This document shows positions 56,543 through 64,000 of a DNA stretch of 64,000 nt, one piece after another. The stretch is from assembly GCF_029227915.1 (NCBI RefSeq), contig NC_079879.1, forward strand, positions 16,120,001 through 16,184,000, written 5' to 3'. The DNA comes from Hydractinia symbiolongicarpus (lineage: Eukaryota; Cnidaria; Hydrozoa; Anthoathecata; Hydractiniidae). The translations under genes were made by a program, and so were the position numbers. Below the pieces are notes generated by a model, which did no database searches, had not been told where the DNA came from, and worked only from the letters and a program-made list of their open reading frames with translations. Numbering within the stretch: the first letter of the stretch is position 1; every line of letters starts with the position of its first letter.

Positions 56543-57300
56543 CAGTCCGGGTAAACACCTAATTAGACGACATGACCTAATTAGGTGAGTCATTTAGTTA
56601 GGCGACATGATGTAGTTTAATTACGCTACCCGTAGTCTAACTAGGCGAACGAAAACTTTCTGTTGTAAATACGTCGAAATCATTGCGTTTCGCACTACAA
56701 TTTTTATGTGAATACAGACAATTTTGACCAATTATCGTCTTATTTGCATCGCACATTGGCAACTTATGGCCCAAACCTTGTGTGGCAATATTTGTTGTTT
56801 TAAATAATGGATTTCAGCCATCGACGCCACAGGAAAAAAAATATGGCGGACGAAAATGTGGTATTGTTTGACTAAGATTTTAACGATGTTAAAACAGGAT
56901 GTGAATAAAAAAGAAACGTTACAAAACAAATTGTTACCACATCCATCTTAAAAAAAATACTTTTTTTTGCGTTTTTTGTGAAAGAATATCTTCATTAAAT
57001 TATTGCGGATTTTACTATCGTCACCTAAATAGGCGACATGTAATATTTCATTTTAACATAATTCTTACTTGCGCGAGCATATCGAGGCACGAGTGACAAT
57101 TTTGGAATCATGGTTGCGTAGACTATTCATTCTGAACAAAGTGTTTTTGCGATTTTTCTTAGGAATGTGTGAGAAGCCATTAAATATTGTAATGTCTTAA
57201 CTAGGTTACATATGGTCTAACTAGGGTACAATGAGTCGTCTAAATAGGTGTTATGCCCTAATTAGCCTACCGTCGCCTAATTAAGTGTTTACCCTGACTG
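56543..57300. mobile_element. 758-bp TIR element with CTAATTAGGCGAC repeats
   Basis: The left end CAGTCCGGGTAAACACCTAA and right end (inverted) CAGTCAGGGTAAACACTTAA match over about 29 bp with few changes. CTAA(T/C)TAGGCGA-type words, some palindromic (CCTAATTAGG), recur throughout both 100-bp subterminal regions. No clear target duplication and no transposase. The CAG start suggests hAT or a CACTA-like relative; the class is uncertain. Confidence 0.65.
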
Positions 57301-57830
57301 TCAAAGGTTAGGGGGTAGCCACAAGCAACATTTTTCACATCTAACACTGGTTTATTGCTTATATTTATCTTATTGAGTGCACAATTCTCATTTAAAATAA
57401 TGATATTTACCGATTTATGAAGTCTTGTGAAAGGTCATTTCCAAGGACCAATTTCTTTCAGAAAAAAAGTGGCAGCCACAAACCACTGGTTTTATTTGAT
57501 AAAATAGGCTATCAGCTTTCAGGAAAAACATGTCTTAAGGCATGACTTTGCGTTGGAAGGCAAATATCTTCATTTTCCACCAACATATAAAATTTTATGA
57601 TCAAAACATTGCTATTCTTTCTGTCTCCTCCCAACAAAAGTGAAAGTGATCGGGTAGTGGAATCCAGAGTTTTTGTATAGTCCAAGGCCTGCTCTACTAA
57701 AATAAAATCTTTTTAAGAGATGATCTCTACCGCAGAGGCTCGAAAAACATTTGTTTTTAAGGGAAATTTAAAGCACGTGCGATGGTGGCCATTATGAATC
57801 GCTTGCGGCAGAAAATCTGATAACAAATAA
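57301..57830. other. no gene recognised
   Basis: AT-rich; no coding motif seen in either strand. Confidence 0.4.
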
Positions 57831-57845
57831 TGGCGCATGCGCACA
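57831..57845. promoter_or_regulatory. NRF-1-like palindromic site
   Basis: TGGCGCATGCGCACA, the exact reverse complement of 54509-54523. It could be a promoter element of a gene not visible here; the nearest coding remnant (57891-58130, minus) points toward it. Confidence 0.35.
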
Positions 57846-57890
57846 CTTTTTTTCCTGCCGTAAATGACGGAGTACAGTCGGCCGATTGAG

Positions 57891-58130
57891 TTAACTCCTT
57901 CGACTTCGGACTAAAATCAAATAATTTGGTTCTTCAGGCTTTCCGTATCGTCCACCACAACCGTAACAACATGTTACGTTCTTCTTGTGACAAAATTTTA
58001 GCAATGTCAGCTGGTAACAGTGTGGAGCAGGATCTGGTTGAGAAGGCTGATTTACTAAATTCTTTGTGATACCTGTAGTTGTAGATGTATTAGTACTCGC
58101 AGATGTTTTAGTAGTTGAATTTACTCGCAC
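57891..58130 (-). pseudogene. exon remnant with CYGCGG zinc-knuckle-like motif
   Basis: 79 codons: a Thr/Ser-rich start (TTKTSASTNTSTTTGITKN), then PFxL-like HCYQLTLLKFCHKKNVTCCY and GCGGRYGKPEEPNYLILVRS. The block K(N/I)..CYGCGG......P.D/YL(I/V)(L/V)... occurs near the end of several multicopy, transposon-associated proteins of cnidarians that I recall. No start or further exon can be placed. Possibly one exon of a longer gene. Confidence 0.4.
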
Positions 58131-58239
58131 TGACGTAAAACTGCACCGGCGTTGATTTCAAATCTTCTTTGAGTGGATTCTTATAAGTAAATTCTTATAA
58201 AATTGCGTGTACACGCTTTTTTTTATAACAAAAGCGGAT

Positions 58240-58520
58240 CAAAAAATAAGAATATCCTAATTAAGAATATCCTAAGAATATGTCCAGGCTCTACTTTTTA
58301 CATATCAAGTAAACTAAACTTCTTTATCCGCAACAACGAAATGTGTCCGTTACACGTAGTAAAATATACTCTACAAAATTATAGCAATTTTATTATATCA
58401 AGGCTGATTATATGTTTTCATGTGTTGTCATGCTAAGAATATTATTAAGAATATATGAGGTTAATATTGGTAAAAAAATTAAGAATATTGAGGCTGAAAC
58501 GAAAAAACACTATTCTTACA
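58240..58520. repeat. AAGAATAT-type repeats and AGCGTGTA inverted words
   Basis: AAGAATATCCTA, TAAGAATATCCTAAGAATAT and TTAAGAATATTGAGGCTGAA recur. GCGTGTACACGCTTTTTTT (58204) and, on the other side, AAAAAAAGCGTGTATTTC (58523) hint at a small decayed TIR element of about 330 bp. Confidence 0.4.
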
Positions 58521-58659
58521 AAAAAAGCGTGTATTTCATTTTACGACCTCATCCTGGTATGAAAAAATAATTGTGCTTACACGTGTTTTTCTTTTGATTT
58601 CATCCCGGGTTGAAATAAACTATAGTGTTTTTTGCAGAAAAAAATTTCAGCTTTGCCAT

Positions 58660-58729
58660 CATTCTCGAACTCAGAGCTCTTTGAGATAAACTTTCGAGTT
58701 TATCTCAAAGAGCTCTGGGGACGAGAATG
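58660..58729. repeat. long perfect hairpin with TTCG loop
   Basis: A 21-bp perfect stem (58672-58692 with 58697-58717) closes on the 4-nt loop TTCG. Outside it, a 4x4 internal loop and an 8-bp outer stem (CATTCTCG/CGAGAATG) extend the fold to 70 nt. The inner stem begins CAGAGCTCTTTGAGATAAAC. Such a fold could be a miniature palindromic element or a small-RNA precursor. Confidence 0.8.
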
Positions 58730-59315
58730 CCTTGCCATTGTTCTTATTCTGTTCTTATTTTTTTCATAAAATTTTAGCCTCATTGTTGTTGTAAAATTGT
58801 TCTAATAAAAAAGGGATATGTAAAACACTTACCGTGACATGTTCATTTTTTCTTTAATTTAAATGTTCGCTATTAATAACTCTAAAACAATCTCTTTAAT
58901 CTGCTACAACTAACTTGGAAACTTAACACACCTGGATTCATAGCTCAAAAAAGTTATTTGATTGTTTCAACACCTTAAATAATAGAGACACATGTGTATG
59001 TGAAAAATACCCTGGGGAGACATATAGCTGGTGCAGCAAAATGTCGGCTCGTGAAATAACAGTGCTAATAGCATATTCATCTCTTTCATCTTTTTTTTTT
59101 AATAAAATATCTTACTTCTTAAGCATTATAAAGATCTATATGTGTATATCATCTTGTAAGTGTAAGGTGTTTTTAAATCACCTTTTCACAGCACCCACAC
59201 TCACAGTAGGAATACTTTTTTATAGAACAAAAATTATAAAAAATGCTCACTTTATGATCTTTTTTATTATAACGTGGGTCAGTATTTTGTATCATCTAAA
59301 TTTTGCCGCATTGCG
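58730..59315. other. no gene recognised
   Basis: AT-rich; the 129-codon frame from 59041 is composed of hydrophobic low-complexity sequence and ends in the GTCCCG repeat, so it is unlikely to be coding. Confidence 0.4.
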
Positions 59316-59480
59316 TCCCCCACGTCTCGATATCAGGATCCCGGGTCCCGAGTCCCCGCGTCTCGAGTCCGGCGTCCCGACTCAACAGGGTCCCGCGTCC
59401 CACGTCCCACTTTTCCGATATGCCGTATAGGTGCGGAAATCCTATACACTCTCCTCCGTCCCTTTTATTTGGCTTATTTA
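59316..59480 (+). repeat. GTCCCG-rich patch fused to T-family right-end text
   Basis: A GC-rich patch of CCCGxGTC words (GGGTCCCGAGTCCCCGCGTC and similar) at 59316-59415, then ATAGGTGCGGAAATCCTATA and CACTCTCCTCCGTCCC as in the T right end at 49810. It stops at TTGGCTTATTTAAAGG. Confidence 0.6.
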
Positions 59481-59900
59481 AAGGTTCCCTCCGACGTTTT
59501 AATGATGCTACCTAATTAAGTTCTATTCATATAAGTATTTAAGAAAAGAACATTCGTTTTTTACAGAAAAGTTTAGTACAGCAAATAATTGTAAATAAAC
59601 TTTCAAATTTTGAGCTACCTCACTTCATGCGGCTTTATCATGCTCACGCTTCTTCTCGAACTTTGAAATTCATAATGGCTGCATAATTGACGTCACAAGG
59701 ACCAAAGAATTATAGGATGCCTTACGGTGATATATTCTACTGACTAAATCGTGTTTAGAATGCCTTGTTGATATGTTTCGAAGTATTAAATATTTATGAG
59801 ATATAGAAGATTCATTAGCACTAGAAAAAAATTTTGTTGTTTGCTTAATGCAGAATTATTTGTTTTCTTTTAAAAGCAACACGTTTGTTAAGTAATGTAA

Positions 59901-60668
59901 TCTTCGGATGAGTCGGAATCAAAATGTTCTAACTTTGTACTTGGCTTCCAGTTTAAACCTACACGTAGGGGGGATTTATCGGAGTCATCGTGGGTGACAT
60001 ATGACAGTGATAACGATGGGGAAATAGCAGAATTAAGGATTAGCCTTCACGCTACGTCGCGGTGTAAATGCAACAATTGCCCTCAAATGAGCACTGAAAA
60101 TGAATGTTTTTGCTGTCACAAACTGGAATCAAGACATATATATAACCTACAAGGTGTGTACTTTTTAGCAGGATATACGAAACATTATATGCTGATTATT
60201 AAGTTATTAAAAATATATTCTTTAGAAATAAACTGTATAGTCAATCACGAAGATTTCGACCCGATTGTTTTAAGGAAAGGAAATCTCTGGACTGCTTTGG
60301 TTGGAATGTATGATAGAGAATCGACATATCTTCCTCCAAGAAATGACGTTCCCAATAAGTAAGTAGATGTTGTTCCAGTCAAAACACGCTGTTTATAGAA
60401 ATATGGGTTATAAGAACTTAAGTTTGATATTTCAGGTTAACATTTTTCTTTTAGAACATATTGCTATGCTGCTTACCGACAGTTCACGTGGTGGGTTCAC
60501 AACAGACTTGGCAAATCTGTGCTAAGGGTCATCCCGTCATGTGCAGTGAAAAAAATTTGTGATGCTTATCCAGAGCCTGACGGGGTATACACAGGATATA
60601 TGGAAGGGCATGTAGTTCCTGAAAATGAGTTAACATGGGTTTTCCATGATGCCGAAAATGTATTTTAA
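59901..60668 (+). CDS. P2X7 C-terminal-like (cytosolic ballast-type) protein, spliced, apparently intact
   Basis: Three exons: about 59901-60153, 60226-60358 and 60455-60668. Exon 1 is open from just after a stop at 59898 and begins [20 protein letters not shown]; no in-frame ATG is present, so the start codon is probably in an upstream exon. It has the cysteine block [18 protein letters not shown]. Intron 1 (GTGTGT...CTTTAG, 72 bp) rejoins a GAA codon; exon 2 has [14 protein letters not shown]. Intron 2 (GTAAGT...TTTTAG, 96 bp) rejoins a lysine codon; exon 3 has [20 protein letters not shown], then [22 protein letters not shown]-type text to TAA. The order C.C..C..M.T..EC.CC, C(I/V)...(H)..F, YR.F..W....LG, LP.C.V..I...(F/Y)P...Y matches the P2X7 C-terminal domain, which binds zinc and guanine nucleotides in the mammalian receptor. 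There is no channel part, as in many stand-alone multicopy cnidarian proteins. Confidence 0.8.
60154..60225 (+). other. 72-bp in-frame intron
   Basis: GTGTGT donor, TATTCTTTAG acceptor. Its length is a multiple of 3 and it has no stop, so retention would add 24 residues instead of ending the protein. Confidence 0.65.
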
Positions 60669-60680
60669 CTTAATTAAAAA

Positions 60681-60703
60681 AATAAAAAAAAATAAAAAAT
60701 AAT
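60681..60703 (+). terminator. polyadenylation signals after P2X7-C-like gene
   Basis: AATAAA occurs at 60681-60686 and 60691-60696, within 30 bp of the stop codon. Confidence 0.45.
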
Positions 60704-60709
60704 AAGTAC

Positions 60710-61638
60710 AAATTACATAAAATAAAACGTAAAACAAAATTATGTCATTCGTGAGTATTTAATTGAGTTTTCAAAAATTTCCTCTCTACAGAGGGTCTTT
60801 CGGCAGGGGTAATGAAGGCTCGTTTTCTTCCCGGGCGGCAATTACAGGTGCCTTTCACCTACCAATTATATTACATAAAATCACGTGACTTAGTCTTCTT
60901 TACCAACAAGACAGCACATTTTTTCCCTTTCCTTTTTTACCTCGCTAATAATCGCTCGTGGTTTGTTATCAATCACTAACCAATTCTGTTAAGCATGGCC
61001 AACAAACAAATCGAGAAAGAATTATTTAGAGGTAACCCTTTTGTTATAAACAGACCCTTCGTAATGACTGACCGCTTACGCCAGGTCGGGTTGTTTTGAT
61101 TCTATCATGGATCAATTTCACTACCCAAGCAGAAAGTGGTATAAGAAACAAGGCCTGTGCGTCTGATGAAGCCCTTGTTTCTTAGGTCATCTCTTTACCC
61201 ACACAACATCCTTTCTCTACATACGATACTTCGAATCCTCCACTGGAGAGTAGGGACACCCAATCAAAAATCATGTGTACAATATGAAAAAGAAAATATT
61301 TTTAAAGCTAATTAGAATTGTGATAGCGGAACAACTTCTTAATAATTAATTTCATATAGAAATCTCGCTTCGTCGTTTTTAAGCTGCAAGACAGTCTGTG
61401 GTTTTGGCTCTTGTGACGTCAGGAGGTATCCTGATGTTTTTATCAAGATTTTGAAGCGTGTTTTTAATGCTGCAATAATGGCGGTCGAAGCACAAGGTTT
61501 TATGAAAACATGGAATAAGTAAATTGTGTTTATGCTTTTATTTTGCAAGTAAATCATTAAATAATACTTTTTTCTATAATGTTTTAATGGTTTCTTTCAA
61601 TTAAGATGAACTTGTTATAACTTCGGAGGCAACCTTTA
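60710..61638. other. no gene recognised
   Basis: Mixed sequence; 60780-61260 is less AT-rich than its surroundings. A small hairpin AAGAAACAAGG/CCTTGTTTCTT is at 61143-61183. No coding motif was found. Confidence 0.4.
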
Positions 61639-61669
61639 ATGAGGAAATAGGCTCCGCTCCTCTCCGCAA
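61636..61669 (+). repeat. solitary T element right terminus
   Basis: TTTAATGAGGAAATAGGCTCC...CTCTCCGCAA matches the last about 35 bases of T elements (compare 49855-49917), ending CTCCGCAA at 61662-61669. Confidence 0.65.
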
Positions 61670-62660
61670 AAATGGTAGGTGCCAACTCGCCGCTGAACTA
61701 ACCTAACCAACTTTTCAACTACCTAGCTAGGTACGTTTACTTTTCTGCATTGTTGTAGTCAATGAAATATCTAGTCACGCTAGGGATTAGCGTAAGAGCT
61801 CCACATGGGTAGTAAAATAAAATCTAAAAAGTTATGCAGAAATTTATCTTTTGACGGAATTTATGCAGAAGTTTAGCTACTAGCTATTAGATGCACATAG
61901 CTAGATTTTATAAATTTATTTCAGTCCATTTCTTTCTACGGAAATATTTACGAGGCTTTAAACTATTATCAATTGTAAATAGATATATAACTTCTGATTG
62001 ACATATAATCATATAAAGTCGTAATGATACCTTCGCGCGAAGAAACAGACTAAAAAGGACCTCAATTCACCTAGTGCCTGCATCTTTTTTCATGCCACGC
62101 AATTGTTGAGGCAGAAAGGGCTTATCGCGGAAAATGTTAACATTCAAAAAAGTCTACAAAGAAAATGCAATACTCAATGTGATAGACAAACGCCATAAAA
62201 TATTTTGAAATTAGTTAAAGGTAGCTACTGCCCGGTAAAAAATTAAAACTTGATATTTGTTACATCTCGGCACAAAAGTAAAAAAAAAAGTATTAAAATA
62301 CAACCAAAATTGTCTTTCATAAGTTTAAACTGAATTTGTTTACTTGACCATGCCATTCTCAATCGCCATCTTTACTGAACTTTGAACGCGGAAAAGGACT
62401 GGGTAAAAACATTAATATGCGCAATTTATGCAATGACGTATTCTTTGGGTTACCCCCGTGTAGAGACTGGCGCGTGCAAAAAGAAAAATAAAGAAAAAAA
62501 AGTTAATGATATTCCCAACAGAATTTTTTTATGTTTATCAATCATGTTCACAAGCAGAATGCAATTAATCGCACAACGTAAAATATGTGAAAACATAGAA
62601 TCCAAATCCAAAGTAGTAGTAGAAAATAAAATAAAATATGTCATGCAAGGTGTGATGCCA
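61670..62660. other. no gene recognised
   Basis: AT-rich with an AGCTAGCT patch near 61720 and 61880. The 93-codon frame at 62382 overlaps a minus frame and has no motif. Confidence 0.4.
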
Positions 62661-62664
62661 TAAG

Positions 62665-63295
62665 TCATTGGGCAGAAAACCGCGACCGCTGGGCAAAAGG
62701 CAGGTGAAGGTAGAGAAACATACTATCAGATTTCCAGTCCCCCAATAAGGATATGACATCCAGGGGAACACCTGCCTCTAAAGCAAAGGTAGCACCCCCA
62801 CGGCGAAACGAGTGGGTACCATTTTGGGAGGTAGAACACCCTAACTCTGTCAACACTTTTTTCATAACGGACAAAAAGTGCGATATGTCAATATAGTGTT
62901 GGATAGCATCGAGGATTTGCACCAATAAAAGGCTTAAGCATCAGGCAGAACACCTGGAGTGAGAGAAAAAGCATGCAAAATAGCCCGAACTGGAAAAGAG
63001 GAGAAGAAGGAATAGCCACCAGTGGAACAGTAATTGTGCGCTGTCCCAGTTGGATGGTCTTACTCCATCTAACTAGAATGAGAATATGGTGATCATGAAA
63101 AGTAAAATCAGACCGAACTAGTTGTTTGAGCGGATTAAATATCGTAGAAGATGCCGGCAATAAATGTGACTTACGGAACAGACCAAAAAATGAAACTAAA
63201 CAAACAGCCCAAAGTGAAGCATGAAAGCTACAATTTAGGTTAAGCCGAGAACGAATAATAGGAAGACGTGACTTAGCCGGAGCACCATCGCTCAC
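62665..63295 (-). pseudogene. tyrosine recombinase (DIRS/Crypton-type or YR-cargo) pseudogene
   Basis: Minus strand. From 63295: SRLPIIRSRLNLNCSFHASL, WAVCLVSFFGLFRKSHLLP (first catalytic arginine, FRK), then VRWSKTIQLGQRTITVPL (the beta-hairpin lysine region). Two frame changes and a TAA lie between about 62890 and 62995. From 62925: KKVLTELGCSTSQNGTHSFR with RGGATFALEAGVPLDVISLL (HxxR box, HSFRR) and GDWKSDSMFLYLHLP (W/Y end). The R...K...HxxR...W...Y order is that of tyrosine recombinases. No RT, RNase H or methylase is visible, so DIRS and Crypton cannot be told apart. This copy is inactive. Confidence 0.75.
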
Positions 63296-63328
63296 TTAAT
63301 TTTTTTTCGTGTGTGTGGCCGCGTGCGA

Positions 63329-63660
63329 TCACATGTGTCCCCTGACCAGGCCTACCCTTCCACAGCCGATGTTGCCAATTTTGCCTGATTTTCTTATTCG
63401 TATGCGACCTAGTCTTAATTTAAATTTCACGTTGCCTTCTTTTGGGCTATTTGCCTTGTGGACTTTTTCGGCTTGTATATACATTTACTTCCTCATTCTG
63501 ATGCCTTGTGGGATCACATGTGTCCCCTGACTGGGCCTACCTTTCCACAGCCAATGTTGCCAATTTTGCCTGATTTTCTTATTCGTATACGACCTAGTCT
63601 TAATTTAAATTTCACAATGCCTTCTTTTGGGCTATTTGTTTTTTATATGAAGCAGGTACT
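63329..63660 (+). repeat. 185-bp tandem duplication of recombinase-like sequence, inverted to the main copy
   Basis: GATCACATGTGTCCCCTGAC...CCAATTTTGCCTGATTTTC occurs from about 63329 and again from about 63513. In the plus frame both read LPILPDFLIR(M/I)RPSLNLNF, which resembles the LPIIRSRLNLNCSF block of the minus-strand recombinase. So fragments of a second recombinase copy lie head to head with the first and were then duplicated in tandem. Confidence 0.6.
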
Positions 63661-63664
63661 TTTA

Positions 63665-64000
63665 GAGTTATAAATTCCTGCTTTTCAGTACTTTTATGTA
63701 TCCTTACCTACATATGCCCCTGGCGCAGCATGTGTCCGCCCAACAGGTTATTGGATAACATTTATCGTAATTTTTTTCTATATATGTATTTATTTATTTT
63801 TCCACACCTATTCACTTTGGCACTTCAACTACCACCTAGACTTTTGCTATTGTTGCGTTTTATCATTCAGCAGATTATACCCTTACTATATAACATGTTT
63901 TATGTTTTATATAGCCTTTACTTTGTTTTATGAGCCTTTGTTCTTGTATTTTTCCAAGCTTGTAAGAGACTGTTTATTTTCATTTATATGTTTGTAGCTC
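63665..64000. other. no gene recognised
   Basis: AT-rich; the 67-codon frame at 63730 is hydrophobic low-complexity sequence. The recombinase-related region may continue past the window edge. Confidence 0.35.

Noticed and set aside
61163-61169. CTGATGA inside a hairpin, as in a hammerhead ribozyme core
   Set aside because: The required GAAA after stem II and a cleavage-site stem III could not be placed; the hairpin AAGAAACAAGG/CCTTGTTTCTT does not fit the hammerhead layout.

Overview
This is an AT-rich, repeat-dense piece of an invertebrate nuclear genome. GT-AG introns, AATAAA signals, LINEs, a SINE, an LTR element and cut-and-paste transposons rule out a prokaryote. Several multicopy protein families seen here (P2X7-C-terminal-like, HECT/G2E3-like, DUF6589, RecQ-like, CXC-tailed proteins) are common in cnidarian genomes. 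A hydrozoan-type cnidarian is my best guess, made from family content and not from any search.

Layout. 1-4.3 kb: a decayed CXC-tail family gene. 4.6-5.9 kb: a partial copy of the dominant repeat, called the T element here. 6.3-11.2 kb: a complete but degenerate Ty3/mdg4-type LTR retrotransposon with 139-bp LTRs and a TCTAT target duplication. 11.9-12.9 kb: a broken coiled-coil transposon-like gene. 13.1-14.3 kb: diverged tandem repeats. 14.9-19.8 kb: a T element opened by a LINE fragment, a 121-bp TA-flanked MITE, a CTACTACA array and a tRNA-derived SINE. 19.8-25.2 kb: a DUF6589 pseudogene convergent with a RecQ-like helicase pseudogene that is split by a hAT-like element, then a LINE 3' end. 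25.6-32 kb: a giant inverted repeat with arms over 2 kb. 33.8-35 kb: a pogo-like TIR element carrying a HIRAN-like ORF. 36-37.1 kb: a minisatellite. 37.7-49.9 kb: a tandem array of T elements, each full copy with a minisatellite and a tRNA-like pol III promoter. 50.2-54.5 kb: an intact DDE integrase gene convergent with an intact two-exon HECT ligase gene. 56.5-57.3 kb: a TIR element. 59.9-60.7 kb: an intact spliced P2X7-C-terminal-like gene. 62.7-63.7 kb: a broken tyrosine recombinase with inverted, duplicated fragments.

Only three genes look intact: the integrase (50510-51688), the HECT ligase (52026-54369, minus) and the P2X7-C-like gene (about 59901-60668). The best candidates for an undescribed system are the convergent integrase+HECT pair beside a 20-bp-periodic GCGGCCGC repeat, the T-element family with its constant 15-nt inter-element spacer and conserved tRNA-like module, the pogo/HIRAN element, and the convergent DUF6589/RecQ pair. 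All calls come from reading the sequence and remembered family motifs; no searches were run.
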